A stretch of DNA of 64,000 nucleotides, taken from Neoarius graeffei (Eukaryota > Chordata > Actinopteri > Siluriformes > Ariidae). Below, in pieces: positions 1 through 12,800 of this stretch. Numbering within the stretch: position 1 is the stretch's first letter; each line of letters opens with the position of its first letter. Made by a program: the position numbers and the translations under genes. The notes below the pieces were generated by a model. It was not told the DNA's origin. It made no database searches and saw only the letters and a program-made list of their open reading frames with translations. The DNA is taken from the NCBI RefSeq assembly GCF_027579695.1, contig NC_083581.1:60586200-60650199 (forward strand), read 5' to 3'.

Positions 1-293
1 TAAAATTCTATAATAGCATGGCTCAGACAGTAAACCTGACTGCAAATCATAGGTTTATGTACTGTATATTAATGCACTCGTTCTAATACATTATCACGTC
101 TATAGCAACAAGTCATTTACAAAGCATTGAATAGTTATTTCTCCACATAAATAGTTTTTTTTTTAAAGTGTGCAGTTGATACGGGAATGTTTATTTAGCA
201 TTTTGGAAAGATGTTCCAGTGTCAGTATCACTTTGTAACTTCTCAGTCAAGAGGAAGATTTCAGGATTCAAAGTTTTCCTGTTTCGTGGTAAC

Positions 294-425
294 ACCCATC
301 CATCCATCCATCCATTATCCATAACCGCTTATCCTGTACAAGGCAAGCTGGAGCCTATCCCAGCTGACTATGGGCGAGAGGCGAGGTACACCCTGGAGAA
401 GTCACCAGGTCATCTCAGGCCTTCA
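294..425 (-). mobile_element. V-SINE 3' fragment (ATGG-tail type)
   Basis: The CATC repeat tail is followed by the reverse complement of the family 3' body (AAGCTGGAGCCTATCCCAGC, TACACCCTGGA). The copy is 5'-truncated and diverged. Confidence 0.8.
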
Positions 426-792
426 TGGTGACATGACAAGCATCAGTTTTGTGTCATTAACTCGAAGGAAGAGAAAGAAATTGCCGTGGTACAATAGAGG
501 GATAAAACACTTTATAGACGATTTAATTTCAAGGTGCCCATGATACAGAAATGTAGAAACATAGAAACAAAGTACTATAATTATCTCTTGAATAGAAGCA
601 GAGTGAGATGTCAGGCAGATTTGCAGAGATAATTTTAGATTGTGTAATAAGATCCTTACTATCTTGCGACTGCCTCAAAGCTCTCTGTGGATTTTATTGT
701 GCTTTATATAGCTGATGGAGACATGATGCGTTCCTCAGAACAAAACATTACATTTGATTATACAGTATAACATTCGGTTATAATACACTAAC

Positions 793-839
793 CTTTGAGC
801 TGCTTTAAGTAGAACCTTCTTTCTCTCTGCTAGTTTTTC
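793..839 (-). CDS. rnf207: rnf207 exon (47 nt): coiled coil continues
   Basis: This very short exon reads EKLAERKKVLLKAAQ plus two bases and matches the human stretch DRLAERKALLLQAVQ that follows the SMQ junction. The acceptor is TTTCAG and the donor GTTAGT. It sits 13.4 kb from its upstream neighbour and only 136 bp from the hAT element at 975. Being short, it rests on protein similarity and phase agreement. Confidence 0.8.
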
Positions 840-3800
840 CTGAAAGACATAAGTGCAGAGTATCATCAATAAATAGATTTTAAAACACCAAGTTGGAGAA
901 ATAGTATGATTTTAATGTCTATAACAATCTGTTAACATTTTACATTAAGTTACATGAAACTAATATTATTTACTCAGGGGTGTCAGAAGCATTTTTAATG
1001 TGGGGGGGACACACTGGTGGGGGGGTCCTCCCCCAGAAAATTTGTAATTAATTAGATGCCATTTCCTGCATTCTGGTGTATTTTAACAGGTTGTTAAACA
1101 CCTAATTTTACCTACAAAAGTCACTTAATTCAATGACTATTTTAGAGACTCAACAATAAGTCCTCATTCAACTAGTCCATATATTCATCAGCCTGTTTTT
1201 AAACCCACTGCTCTGCCTAAGATAATGAGATGAATGTGACACAATTTATCACCAACAATGACTTTATGCGTGCATTTTACTTTTTATTTTGAGTTTCCTT
1301 TTTTATTTAGTTTTTGATGTAACACAACATGCCACTGGGCCAAGCAATAGTGACACTCAACTGTATGTTTAAAAATAAGAATATTCATAATTTCACACAA
1401 TGAACAGGCATGACATGGCATCATGCAAACTTCATAACACAAAACCACACTGTGTCAAGCAACGGTGACACATAAAAACCAACTTCACACAATGAACAGG
1501 TACAATTTTGTTCACCACCAACAGTGACTTTAGTGGGTGCGTTTTACTTTTTTTTCCGATTTAGTGATACTCATAACAAAAATGACATGGCATCATGCAG
1601 TCTTCATAACACAAAATCACACTGTGTCAAGCAATGGCACATAAAAGAGAACTTCACACAATGAACAAGTGCAGTTTTGTCAACCTACCCGTACATGCAA
1701 TGGTGGTACTACAGTAACATTTACAGATGAGTATAACAAATACATTTCTAGATATAACTCCTTCTTACATTGGTGCCACCACAAGTTCTACCACTTCATA
1801 ACTTTTATCCCCCTTTCCTTCACAATCCACCTGGAATAACATCCATCTCTCTCCATTGCTTTCCTTTCTACTATTCCTTCCCCATACACTAGGGTGCATC
1901 AGTTGCCCCCTAAAAATGAAAAGTTCCTCCGATCATGATGCATTTTTGTTTTTATGTTCCTTTTGGTAAGAAAACACACTGGGTGAAATATTTGACAAAA
2001 TTCAAAAGCTTAATTTTAAGCGAAGTGGCACCAGGAGCTCAAAGTTATGGAAAAAGCTGCTATTTTATGACTTTTATGACATTTCGATCACTTTTCATGA
2101 AACATTATGGCACCTTATAGAGTATACCAAATATCTTAGATACACATTTTTAGTACATATTCTAAATATATTATCAAGCACAGTTTGAGTTTTAGCTGTT
2201 CATTGAATCATTGTTCAACTACTTTTAAACAATACAAATGTATTATGAATCACATTAATGCTGGCGGCACGGTGGTGTAGTGGTTAGCGCTGTCGCCTCA
2301 CAGCAAGAAGGTCCTGGGTTTGAGCCCCGGGGCCGGCGAGGGCCTTTCTGTGCGGAGTTTGCATGTTCTCCCTGTGTCCGCGTGGGTTTCCTCCAGGTGC
2401 TCCGGTTTCCCCCACAGTCCAAAGACATGCAGGTTAAGTTAACTGGTGACTCTAAATTGACCGTAGGTGTGAATGTGAGTGTGAATGGTTGTCTGTGTCA
2501 GCCCTGTGATGACCTGGTGACTTGTCCAGGGTGTACTTTAGTGACTTTCGCCCATAGTCAGCTGGGATAGGCTCCAGCTTGCCTGCGACCCTGTAGAAGG
2601 ATAAAGCGGCTAGAGATGAGATGAGACATTAATGCTTCTCAAGCCCTTGCAAAGGTTCTTAACATGATCTCTGGGTCACAAGAAATCAATAAATGGAGTC
2701 CAACATTGTGATTCAAACCTTACGCGAAAACATAAAATCAGCGTTTTTTGGCAAAAAAAAAAATGAACCTCATGGTGCCACCATTAGACTTTTGAATATG
2801 GTCAAAAAATTTTACAGGATGTCTTTATTGGTGAAAAGGAACACCCAAACAAAAATGCATCAGATTTTATGAAAATGAGGGCAACTGATGCACCCTACCA
2901 TACACTGATTTCCCACGTTACTTTCCAGAAAACTGCCAAAGACCAGACAAAAATTTTCAAATCACAACAGGGAATCAATAAACATCATCAGAGCAGACTT
3001 GACCTCATTCTTGGCATTACAGTAAGGCAGGCCTACTGGGTTTGAGTTAAATGATAGCTAACATTAAGCTAGCTGATACATCTCCTAACATTGACTAGCC
3101 AGCTAACTGCACTAACATTTCCATTGGGACAAAAAAAACCCTGTCCTGTGGGGAAATTCTGACTTTGCTTTGTAAAGAATGTCCTTATGTCCACTGTGTC
3201 TGGGGAGGAGCAAATACTGCAAACAATTCATCATCAACCAAGAATACCCCATTAGGCTAAGCTTATTTCATTGTTTAGCTGAACATTAATTTAACGTGGC
3301 CTAGGGTTAATTTTGAGGGCATGTAACAAAAGAATAAGGTTTTAGCAAAAGCCAGACATTGTGAGGTTGCAATGGGGCTGACGTCACTTCCTCCACTTTC
3401 GAGCAGCTGCACCGAAATGTCTGTGCTCGCGCTGAGATTCCCTTCCCTCGCGCGCGGTGAGCTGTTGTAGGGAGCGCCCGGAAAACCCGGAGTGGATTTT
3501 CAGTGCTCTGTGTTTTCTCTTATCGATCAAGTGGAATGGATTCTTTCACGAAGCAATAGAAACGGCACTCGGTGAACTATTTTATGTTAAATGTGGGAGG
3601 GGTCCAAACGAAGAATTATGAAATGTGAAGGGGACACGCCCCCTTCACGTTCAATGGCGTCGACGCCCATGTATTTACTGCATTAGTTAACATCAAAATA
3701 AATAAATAAATAAAATAACTGATGCTTAATAGGTGTTTATTTAAACCAGGACTGAAAAATAAGTCCACATATCGCTTAAAATAAACAATAAAACACAATT

Positions 3801-6800
3801 ACTGTAGGTGTGCTGTTGATGGTTCATTATTTTCCTTACAGCATGTCTCGACATGTTTTATTCTTATTATACCACAACAATGTGCCAAGGATTACAATTT
3901 TTTATTAATTAAAAAAATATATAGTTACAATGCGATATTGTGGATTATTACACATCAAGGGCAAGGCAAGGCAAGTTTATTTATATAGCACATTTCATAC
4001 ACAATGGCAGTTCAATGTGCTTTACAGAAGTAAAAACAAAAACAGTAAACAATAGAGAAATAAAATTACATAAAACAATTTTATTTTTATTCTAAAACAA
4101 TTAATTAAAAGAATTAAAAGAAAAATAATAAGAATTAAACAATAGTAAAAATAAAATGAAGTAGAAATAGGAGGAGAAAAAAAAGAAACCAGCAGAATAG
4201 AATAAAGAATAAAATAGAATAAAGTTAAAATTAAAGTAAATTTAAAACATGCAGAGAAAGTAAAAATTATTTTTAAAAAATTTGCTCTAAGACAACGAGG
4301 GAGGCTCAGCCTCCTCTAAAAATTCTGGATCTGAAATAGCAATGTTATAAGTTATAACATTGCTATTTCAGATCCAGAATCATAGAAATATATGTGCTCA
4401 ACCCAACTACAGTGCGAAATCATTCCGTTATAACTTTCCCCAGTTCGCCTAATGTACGCGTGAGTTTTTCCCCCTCGTGACAGCGCGATGCAGCCCAGCC
4501 TCAGTGGACTTCAATGGCATTTGGGAGCTATGCGCTTTTCAATCTCAAAATGCAAGACGATTATTGGACAAATACTGCGAAAACGCCCGCCCACGGAGTC
4601 TCACGGACTCCCAGCCTCAGTGGACTTCAATGGCATTTGGGAGCTATGCTCTTTCAATCTCAAAATGCAAGACGATTATTGGACAAATACTGCGAAAACG
4701 CCCGCCCACGGAGTCTCACGGACCCCCAGCCTCAGTGGACTTCAATGGCATTTGGGAGCTATGCGCTTTCAATATCAAAATGCAAGACGATTATTGGACA
4801 AATACTGTGAAAACGCCCACCCACCCTCCCTCACAGTGGGAGGGACATGGCAAAGCTTTCCGCGAGGAGACTGGTGATTGGTGAAAGTGGCCGGATATTT
4901 TCTTTGATTGACAGCTCGTTTCAAATATAGACAGGCAGCGGTGAATCTCAGTTCAGTCCCATGCGGATTCGCAAGTGCTGTGGTGTATTGTAAGAGATCA
5001 GCTTACATTTCGATTTCATTCATTACATACGGTTTCTACCAGCTTTTTTAGTTTGTATATATTTTCATTGTAAATATAGTGTTGTCAAGTTTGCTATCTT
5101 AGTTCCAGAAATTTTGTTTATTTGAGTGACTGAACTTGAACTTGAGGGGGCTAGTCAGCTAGCAAGAAAGCTGCGCATGGATGCCAAGCATTGCTGATTT
5201 AATTTTGGCGAAGCCATTTGCCAGTCTTCCTTTCGAGGAAAAAATTAAAATTAAAGAGCAGGGTAGACCAATGCCTCAAACTGACTTGGTGAAAAAGGTA
5301 GGGAATAATACTCATTCCTTTCAGCTCTCCTGGTACGAGAAAGTGAATTGGCTAACAGCAAGTGACCCACATCAACAACAGTAAATAGGCTACTTTAGTA
5401 ATATGTCATGGATGGACCAAAAATATAGAATCTATTTAAAATGTTTATGCTGAGTATATTATATTGGAATATATATTTTTCTGGATATGAATTAAACACA
5501 GCTACAATTTAGAAAACATTTTTAAACAAAAACACAGCCGAGAACATTTCACACTACAGACCTGGATTAAAAGTGAAGGGTTATCAAAATTGTCAATAAA
5601 ACATTTCTCAGTCAAAATAAGTAAAATATAGGGAAAGTGTCATTGAATGAAATGTGTGACACCCAGCTCTATGTTTGGCTCCCCAAGGTCAGTGCTTGTG
5701 TCTATTCCAGAACACTCTGCTGTTACTGCTGAGGTTCCTGACAAAGAGCTGCTTTCAATAATGATCAATTTTTAAACAACATGCCACAATTTTAAAATAT
5801 AAAATGTTAAAATATACCTCTCCCCCCCAACACCACCATCATGTATATTGGACAGTAGGCTAATGGGCCAAAAGAACCTGTTATTTCACAGTTTGTGACC
5901 CTGCCAACAATCAGCCAGATCAGAGGCAAGAGTATGGGCAAAATTGATGTGTTTTTTCTTTTTTCTTTTAAAATCTGGAAATATCGTAACCGACCAGCCT
6001 CCCCTGTTTGAAAGACTACCAGCCGCCACTGTTACACATACAGGAAACCTTTTCGATGGAATAAAAATGTGTGTTCTATTCCCTTCTAGCGGGTTTCATT
6101 CATTTAGTTTGATAGCATGCAATATTGTTAGCATATCGCTCATCCTACGTGTATTATGTCACTCTACCCAGTGGAGAATGAGCGTTGAATATGGTTTATG
6201 ATATTGCATGGTTGTCAAGACAACATGATGTCACACACTGGAGACGTGTGACTTCCGTGCTAGTGAGCGACTGTGACAATTTGTAAACAAACATGGCCGC
6301 CAGGTTTGCTTCGTTAAATACGGAAGATTTTGAGAGAATTTTGAAAGAGAAAGACGTGTCGAACACCCGAAAGGAATGTGTATTATAATAATAATAATGG
6401 CTTTTTTTCATGTCATCAGCTAGCATGATACTGAACTCATCTTCGACTCGTTCAATATCATGCTAGCTGAATGGAATATATCTGATATACCACTCAACGC
6501 CATCCAGTATTCTTTAAATAAAGTTAGTTCCTCTTATCACTTCCTCTCAGCTCCTCTTATAAACAGCTATGAACATTATTAACCTCTTTCTTGAATAAAA
6601 AAACAAACAAACAAACAAACAAAAAAACGCAGTTTGTCATTTTAACAAGACATCAAGAAAGTCCTCAGTCCTGAAGGCGAAAGATTTACTGACTATTCCT
6701 ATTCAGTGCTGACACTGGAGACTCCTTCCATAAACATGATATACAGTAAATGTCTCCTTACAGAAAGCTTCACCATATCAGCAATTAATGCATTTTTGTT

Positions 6801-9800
6801 TGTTAAATAACAATTAAATATATGTTGAGCAGTTACTCATCTTTCTGTTTTAAATGATGTGGCACATCCACCATACAAGTCCCTTGGATTTAGCTGTTAA
6901 TATTGAAACAATATCGTAATAATATAAACATCTCATCTCATTATCTCTAGCCACTTTATCCTTCTACAGGGTCGCAGGCAAGCTGGAGCCTATCCCAGCT
7001 GACTACGGGCGAAAGGCGGGGTACACCCTGGACAAGTTGCCAGGTCATCACAGGGCTGACACATAGACACAGACAACCATTCACACTCACACCTACGGTC
7101 AATTTAGAGTCACCAGTTAACCTAACCTGCATGTCTTTGGACTGTGGGGGAAACCGGAGCACCCGGAGGAAACCCACGCGGACACGGGGAGAACATGCAA
7201 ACTCCACACAGAAAGGCCCTCGCCGGCCCCGGGGCTCGAACCCAGGACCTTCTTGCTGTGAGGCGACAGCGCTAACCACTACACCACCGTGCCGCCCTTA
7301 ATATAAACATGTCATTTGAATTACAATCAGCACTATTGTCAGAGCCATGCTCTTTTAGAAAATTAATCACTCTCTTCTGACCAATCAGAATGAAAATCCA
7401 TGAGCGGTAGAACATAAATTAAATTAAAGCCAAAGGATAAATACTATCCCTCATCATTCAGTGTCACAACAAACAATATCATCCATCCATCCATCCATCC
7501 ATTATCTGTAGCTGCTTATCCTGTCCTACAGGGTCGCAGGCAAGCTGGAGCCTATCCCAGCTGACTATGGGCAAGAGGCGGGGTACACCCTGGACAAGTT
7601 GCCAGGTTAATATGAACATCCGTATTTTATTATAATATTCATATTATAATATGAACATCAGTTCATATTGGTAGTTGTGGACTTGGTTTTATTCAATGTT
7701 AGAATAAATATTGGTTCAAGGTCATAAACAAGGGTCGGCGGTGGAATGTAGAATATCAACTTTATTTTCTAGAAGAATGACCCAAAAAGCGAATTCAGTC
7801 TTCCTGGTGTCTAATTTGCACCCTAAAATTGAATAAAACGGTTAAAATATACTGGTTTGCGCAAGTTCCGAAGGTTTGTTTACATCTCACTTATGCACAC
7901 TTTTACCGCCAGGGGGCCGTCGTCGTGATGTCATTTAAGCCAAACAGACCAGGAGCAGTTCTCTGTTTTACTTGCGAATTGAGCACACATGTACGGACTC
8001 TGGTCGTGAGAGGTTGTGTAAAATGTCTGAAAGCGATTTTGAAGCGGGAACTCTCCAAATTGAATATCGAGAGGTAAAACCATATATGTATGAACTTATG
8101 GCCGTTGCAAAGCAATCGGTGAATGTGGCTCACTGGTTTCACCGTGCAGCCTCGGAATCAGACAGCGACTCTGCCGACTCTGATCGCGGTGACCCCGGAC
8201 CTCAACAAGACTCGTGCCCAAACGATTTATCCTGGTAATTATGATAAATTCCCTGATTATGATCAGTCCCTGGGGAGGTGTTCCAGGCATGTCCCCCCGG
8301 GAGGAGGCCCCGGGGAAGACCCAGGACACGCTGGAGGGACTATGTCTCTCGGCTGGCCTGGGAACGCCTTGGTGTTCTTCCCGAGGAGCTGGCCGAGGTG
8401 TCTGGGGAAAAGGAAGTTTGGGCTTCCATGCTTAGACTGCTGCCTCCGCGACCCGGTCCCGGATAAGCGGAAGAAGACGAGACGAGAATTATGATAAATT
8501 TTTACTTTTGTCGTAATACTAAATAAGAGCCCTTTTGAAGAATAATTAAACCACGCGGGCACACACATAATCCCTATAATATAACGTGGGTTCGTTTATA
8601 TTGCTAATATAATATATTGCTAATAGTAGTGCAAGCATTATACTATTCATAGCCTACTCTAAGCGAGGAAATATCCCTTTTGTCTCATTTCCACAATGAT
8701 TGTACAGGATCCCTCAGGATTCTTGACTTGTCAATTGTAAGCAAAGGTAAAAATGTTTGCCTCCAATCTTCTCCTTTTTGCTTGAGCGTTGCTGGTCCGT
8801 TTCTTCTTTGACTGTTTGAGTTTGTGTTCGAATTTTGTCAGAACAGCATTAGGTTTGAGCCTTCTCTGTCCGACACTGACACCTAAACTCTCCAACAGAT
8901 GGGGATTCGGAGCACAGAGTGGCATATTTACCCAGCTGCCAACCCTCTCGCTTCATGCGCACAATCCACTCTCTCCGCTTCTTCTCCTCTCTCGGAAAAA
9001 GGTAAAAACTTCTTCCTGAACCAGTCCCGTTGTTACAGTTCACTGCACAACAAAAAGGCATGGTTTTTCTTTGGAAATTCCCGAATGCACGTCTGCACTC
9101 AAGCCGAACGGCAATGCAAGTAAACAGAAGTGGACTCAACTCAAGCAATTTGTTTGCCATGAATGACGTCATGCGCCGAGTGGTCACGAAAATCGCCGAG
9201 CAGAAATTCGCCGCAATCCGCTCTAACTTATTTTAATTATTACTTATTAACAATACTTCTTGGGCCCAGAAGAAAATTACAGAGGGTTTTTTAACATATA
9301 AAGTTTCAAATGTGCATAAATTGAAAACCTTTGCCTATGAGCTTTAATGCTGGTATTCATCATTTGGCTCATTTGGTTTATAATTTAAAAAAATACAAGT
9401 GATGTAATAGTACATAATACAAGTGCTGACTATTTTTTGTTCATTAATGTTGTCGTCGTCGTCGTTGTCAGGTTCCATCCTCGGATCGAGGGTTGGATGC
9501 AATAGATCTCCATCCGCTTCTGTCTTCCTGAGCCATTTGCACTGCTTTGGTGTAACAGAGGCCTATCCACCTACAGATGTTGGATGTCCATAAAATTCTT
9601 GGCCTTCCTCTTCTTTTTCCATTAATTTTTCCCTCTAAAAGCGTGCGATGAAAAGTATTGTGGCAGATAATAGGCCCAAAATACCTGAGTTTCTTAATTC
9701 GTATAATGTTCATGAGGCGTTCCTTGATGTTAATCCTCTCTAATACCTCTTTGTTGGTGATTTTTGCTGTCCAGGGTATTTGTAACATTCTCCGATATGC

Positions 9801-12800
9801 CCACATTTCAAATGCGGCCAGGTGTTTGCTCATTACAGGAGTGATTGTCCAGGCTTCAGACCCATATCTCTGAGGTGACCAAACATAACACTGGAGAATT
9901 CGCTTTCTTGTGGTCAGTGATATTTTGTGAGATGTTAATATCTTTTGCATTTCAGAGAAGGATGTTTTAGCAATCGCAATTCTCCTTGTGAGCTCCTCAT
10001 CACATCTGCCATCATCTGTTATCTTGTGTCCTAGGTAGATGAACTCTCTCACTTGTTCAATCAGTGTACCGTCTATGGTGGTGATGATATTTGGTTTTTC
10101 AGTTCTGAACTAAGGTTAAGTAATGCAGTAAAAATCGTGTGTGTGTGTATGTATTAATGTGAATGTCTCAGCACACGGTCAGCACAACTCAAAACATGTT
10201 TTGTTTTGAGTTGATCTCATGTGCGTTTGTTTACATTGCCATGTGCTTGTGTATTGGTCTGTTTTCTGCTCTTGTCCCATCATTGGTCTGTTACCTAATG
10301 TATGCACCTGTTCTGAGATTATCCCTTGATTAGTTAGTCTTTATGTACCTTCGTCTTGTCGCAAAGACTCATTCATTGTAAGTTTGTGTTATCGAGCCTT
10401 GTGTGATTCTGGGTTTCCTACCTTTGACTTTACTTATGTTTTTGTTTTGGCACTATGGATTATCCCGGTTTGTTGCTTCCGGATTATGATTTGACCCCCA
10501 CTATGGTTTATGACTTTTTTTTTTTAAATTAGACCTAATAAATTAGCTTTTTTTGATTACACAGTGACTCTGCATGGCCTTTCTGGTTCATCATGTGTAA
10601 CAGTAAAATGCCTTGGTGTGATTATTGGCTCCAGCCTTTACTAGGATAGGATTCTTTCATCTCAGAAAGATTGCTAAGATAAGAAATATAATGTCACTAC
10701 ATGGGCACAGTGGTGTAGTAGTTAGCGCTGTCGCCTCACAGCAAGAAAGTCCTGGGTTCGAGCCCAGCAGCCAGTGAGGGCCTTTCTGTGTGGAGTTTGC
10801 ATGTTCTCCCCGTGTCTGCGTGGGTTTCCTTCAGGTGCTCCAGTTTCCCCCACAGTCCAAAGACATGCAGGTTAGGCTAATTGGTGGCTCTAAATTGACT
10901 GCGAGTGTGAATGGTTGTTTATCTCTGTGTTAGCCCTGTGATGATCTGGCGACTTGTCCAGGGTGTACCCCGCCTCTTGCCCATAGTCAGCTGGGATAGG
11001 CTCCAGCTTGCCTGCGACCCTATGAAACAGGATAAGTGGCAACAGATAATGGATGGATGGCACTACACGATGCAGAAAATCTAGTTTATGCTTTTGTTAC
11101 CTCTAGGTTGGATTATTGTAATGCCTTACTATCTGGATGTTCCAGCAGGTACATAAAACAAGCTCCTGTTAATCCAGAATGCAGCAGCAAGTGTCCTTAC
11201 CAGAACCAGAAGATATGATCACATCACCCCTATCTTATCTACACTGCAGCAGGTCCCAATCAAATTCACGTTGATTATAAAATACTACTATTGACCTACA
11301 AAGTACTATATTGTCTCGTGCTACAGTATCTGAGCAAACTTCTGGTCCTTTATGACCCACCACGCTTACTTAGATCAAAAGGTGCAGGCTATTTGTTGGT
11401 ACCTCAATTAGTGAAGGCTACAGCAGGAGGCAGAGCCTGCTCTTACGAAGCCCCACAGTTATGGAACAGCCTTCCAAGTAGTGTTTGGGACTCAGACACA
11501 GTCTGAGTGTTTAGGTCTAGGCTGAAAACATATTTGTTTCATCAAGCCTTTTGGTAATACTGTAGCTTTTTATTCGGTAAAGGAGCAGATCTGGAGGGTC
11601 CTCAGGCATAAGTGTTTTGGTAAACTGGGATGTTTTGATGCTGAACCCCCCCCCCAAAAAAAAAAAAAAAATCTCACACATTCACTCAGGTTTGTTGACA
11701 GCTCCCTCATCCCTGTGCTACCTTCTGGCTCTCCCCTTTTAGTTATGCTGGAGTAGTTAGTCTTTTCAGTGTCCCTGCTTGCACTCAGGACTACAACTGC
11801 CATGACAACTTTAGGGTTACAGTTGTCATGAACAGTTTTCTCAAGTCACCATCAATGAACAGTTGATAAGTTCAACAAAATAGACTTCACGTTAAAATTA
11901 TAATGAATTTCCTGGTTACACAATTGCACTTTGGGGCGGCACGGTGGTGTAGTGGTTAGCGCTGTCACCTCACAGCAAGAAGGTCCTGGGTTCGAGCCCC
12001 CGGGGCCAGCGAGGGCCTTTCTGTGTGGAGTTTGCATGTTGTCCGCGTGGGTTTCTTCCGGGTGCTCCGGTTTCCCCCACAGTCCAAAGACATGCAGGTT
12101 AGGTTAACTGGTGACTCTAAATTGACTGTAGGTGTGAGTGTGAATGGTTGTCTGTGTCTATGTGTCAGCCCTGTGATGACCTGGCGACTTGTCCAGGGTG
12201 TACCCCGCCTTTCGCCCGTAGTCAGCTGGGATAGGCTCCAGCTTGCCTGCGACCCTGTAGAAGGATAAAGCGGCTTGAGATAATGAGATGAGACAATTGC
12301 ACTTTTTCACCATATAAGACACAGTTATAGAAGCAAGTTATTTATAATCACACTATCTGTTATCATCCAAATGAGGATCTGTTCCCTTTTGAGTCTGGTT
12401 CCTTGCAAGGTTTCTTCATGTCACCTGAGGGACCCTTATCAAAAAGAAGTTCATTTTATTAAGTAAAGTTAAAGTATATTTCCTTAAATATACTTTTGTG
12501 TACCAAGTATACTGATATCACTGTACTTACAGTATACTTGTAAACTAATCTAATACTTCTTGGGACTAAATTGGCCCACTTTTAGTTTATAAAAAGTATA
12601 CTTTAAATCTAAGAGAAGTAAACTTTGAGTATACAACTAGGATTTTTTTTAATTTTGTATTGCAAGTATACCACATGTAGTGGTTAGCACTGTCGCCTCA
12701 CAACAAGAAGGTCCGGGTTCGAGCCCCGTGGCCGGCGAGGGCCTTTCTGTGCGGAGTCTGCATGTTCTCCCCGTGTCCGCGTGGGTTTCCTCCGGGTGCT

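Larger units (their letters stand above)
975..3671. mobile_element. hAT-type DNA transposon (non-autonomous), 2.7 kb
   Basis: The ends read CAGGGGTGTC and, reverse complemented, CATGGGCGTC, followed inside by G-rich blocks (GGGGGGGACACA and its counterpart near 3640). The element is flanked by a perfect 8-bp duplication TATTTACT (967-974 and 3672-3679), the hallmark of hAT insertion. No transposase is left. The inside holds imperfect roughly 170-bp repeats at about 1250-1700 (CTTCATAACACAAAAxCACAC) and a GC-rich promoter-like block at 3370-3560. A MITE with a V-SINE inside it sits at 1891-2896. It lies in the rnf207 intron, 136 bp from an exon. Confidence 0.85.
4294..5900 (+). mobile_element. 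hAT-like (ZMYM1-type) transposon remnant
   Basis: It starts with GAGGCTCAGCCTCCTC, followed by a perfect palindrome (4322-4380), 115-bp tandem repeats (4494-4830), a promoter-like stretch, and a short reading frame of the ZMYM1-like hAT transposase (5181-5384). No clear target duplication or right terminus was found, so the right limit is approximate. Confidence 0.5.
7725..9240. mobile_element. DNA transposon remnant with P2X7-like and THAP fragments
   Basis: Two divergent coding scraps share this block: a plus-strand frame at about 8022-8238 (MSESDFEAGTLQIEY, REVKPYMYELMAVAKQS, acidic Ser-rich tail) resembling the start of transposon-linked P2X7-domain proteins, and a minus-strand THAP exon (8849-9061). 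Limits are approximate because no terminal repeats were identified. An RTE tail is inserted at 8251-8486. Confidence 0.5.

Noticed and set aside
1-792. Next rnf207 exon (after the 47-nt one)
   Set aside because: No stretch matching QYEEKDKAFKEQLSHLA with splice sites was found on the minus strand.
4494-4830. CRISPR-like direct repeats
   Set aside because: Units are contiguous with no spacers and this is a vertebrate chromosome.
4477-4884. Three overlapping frames of about 100-135 codons with repeats
   Set aside because: All three frames are open because the 115-bp unit changes frame from copy to copy; they share no known domain.
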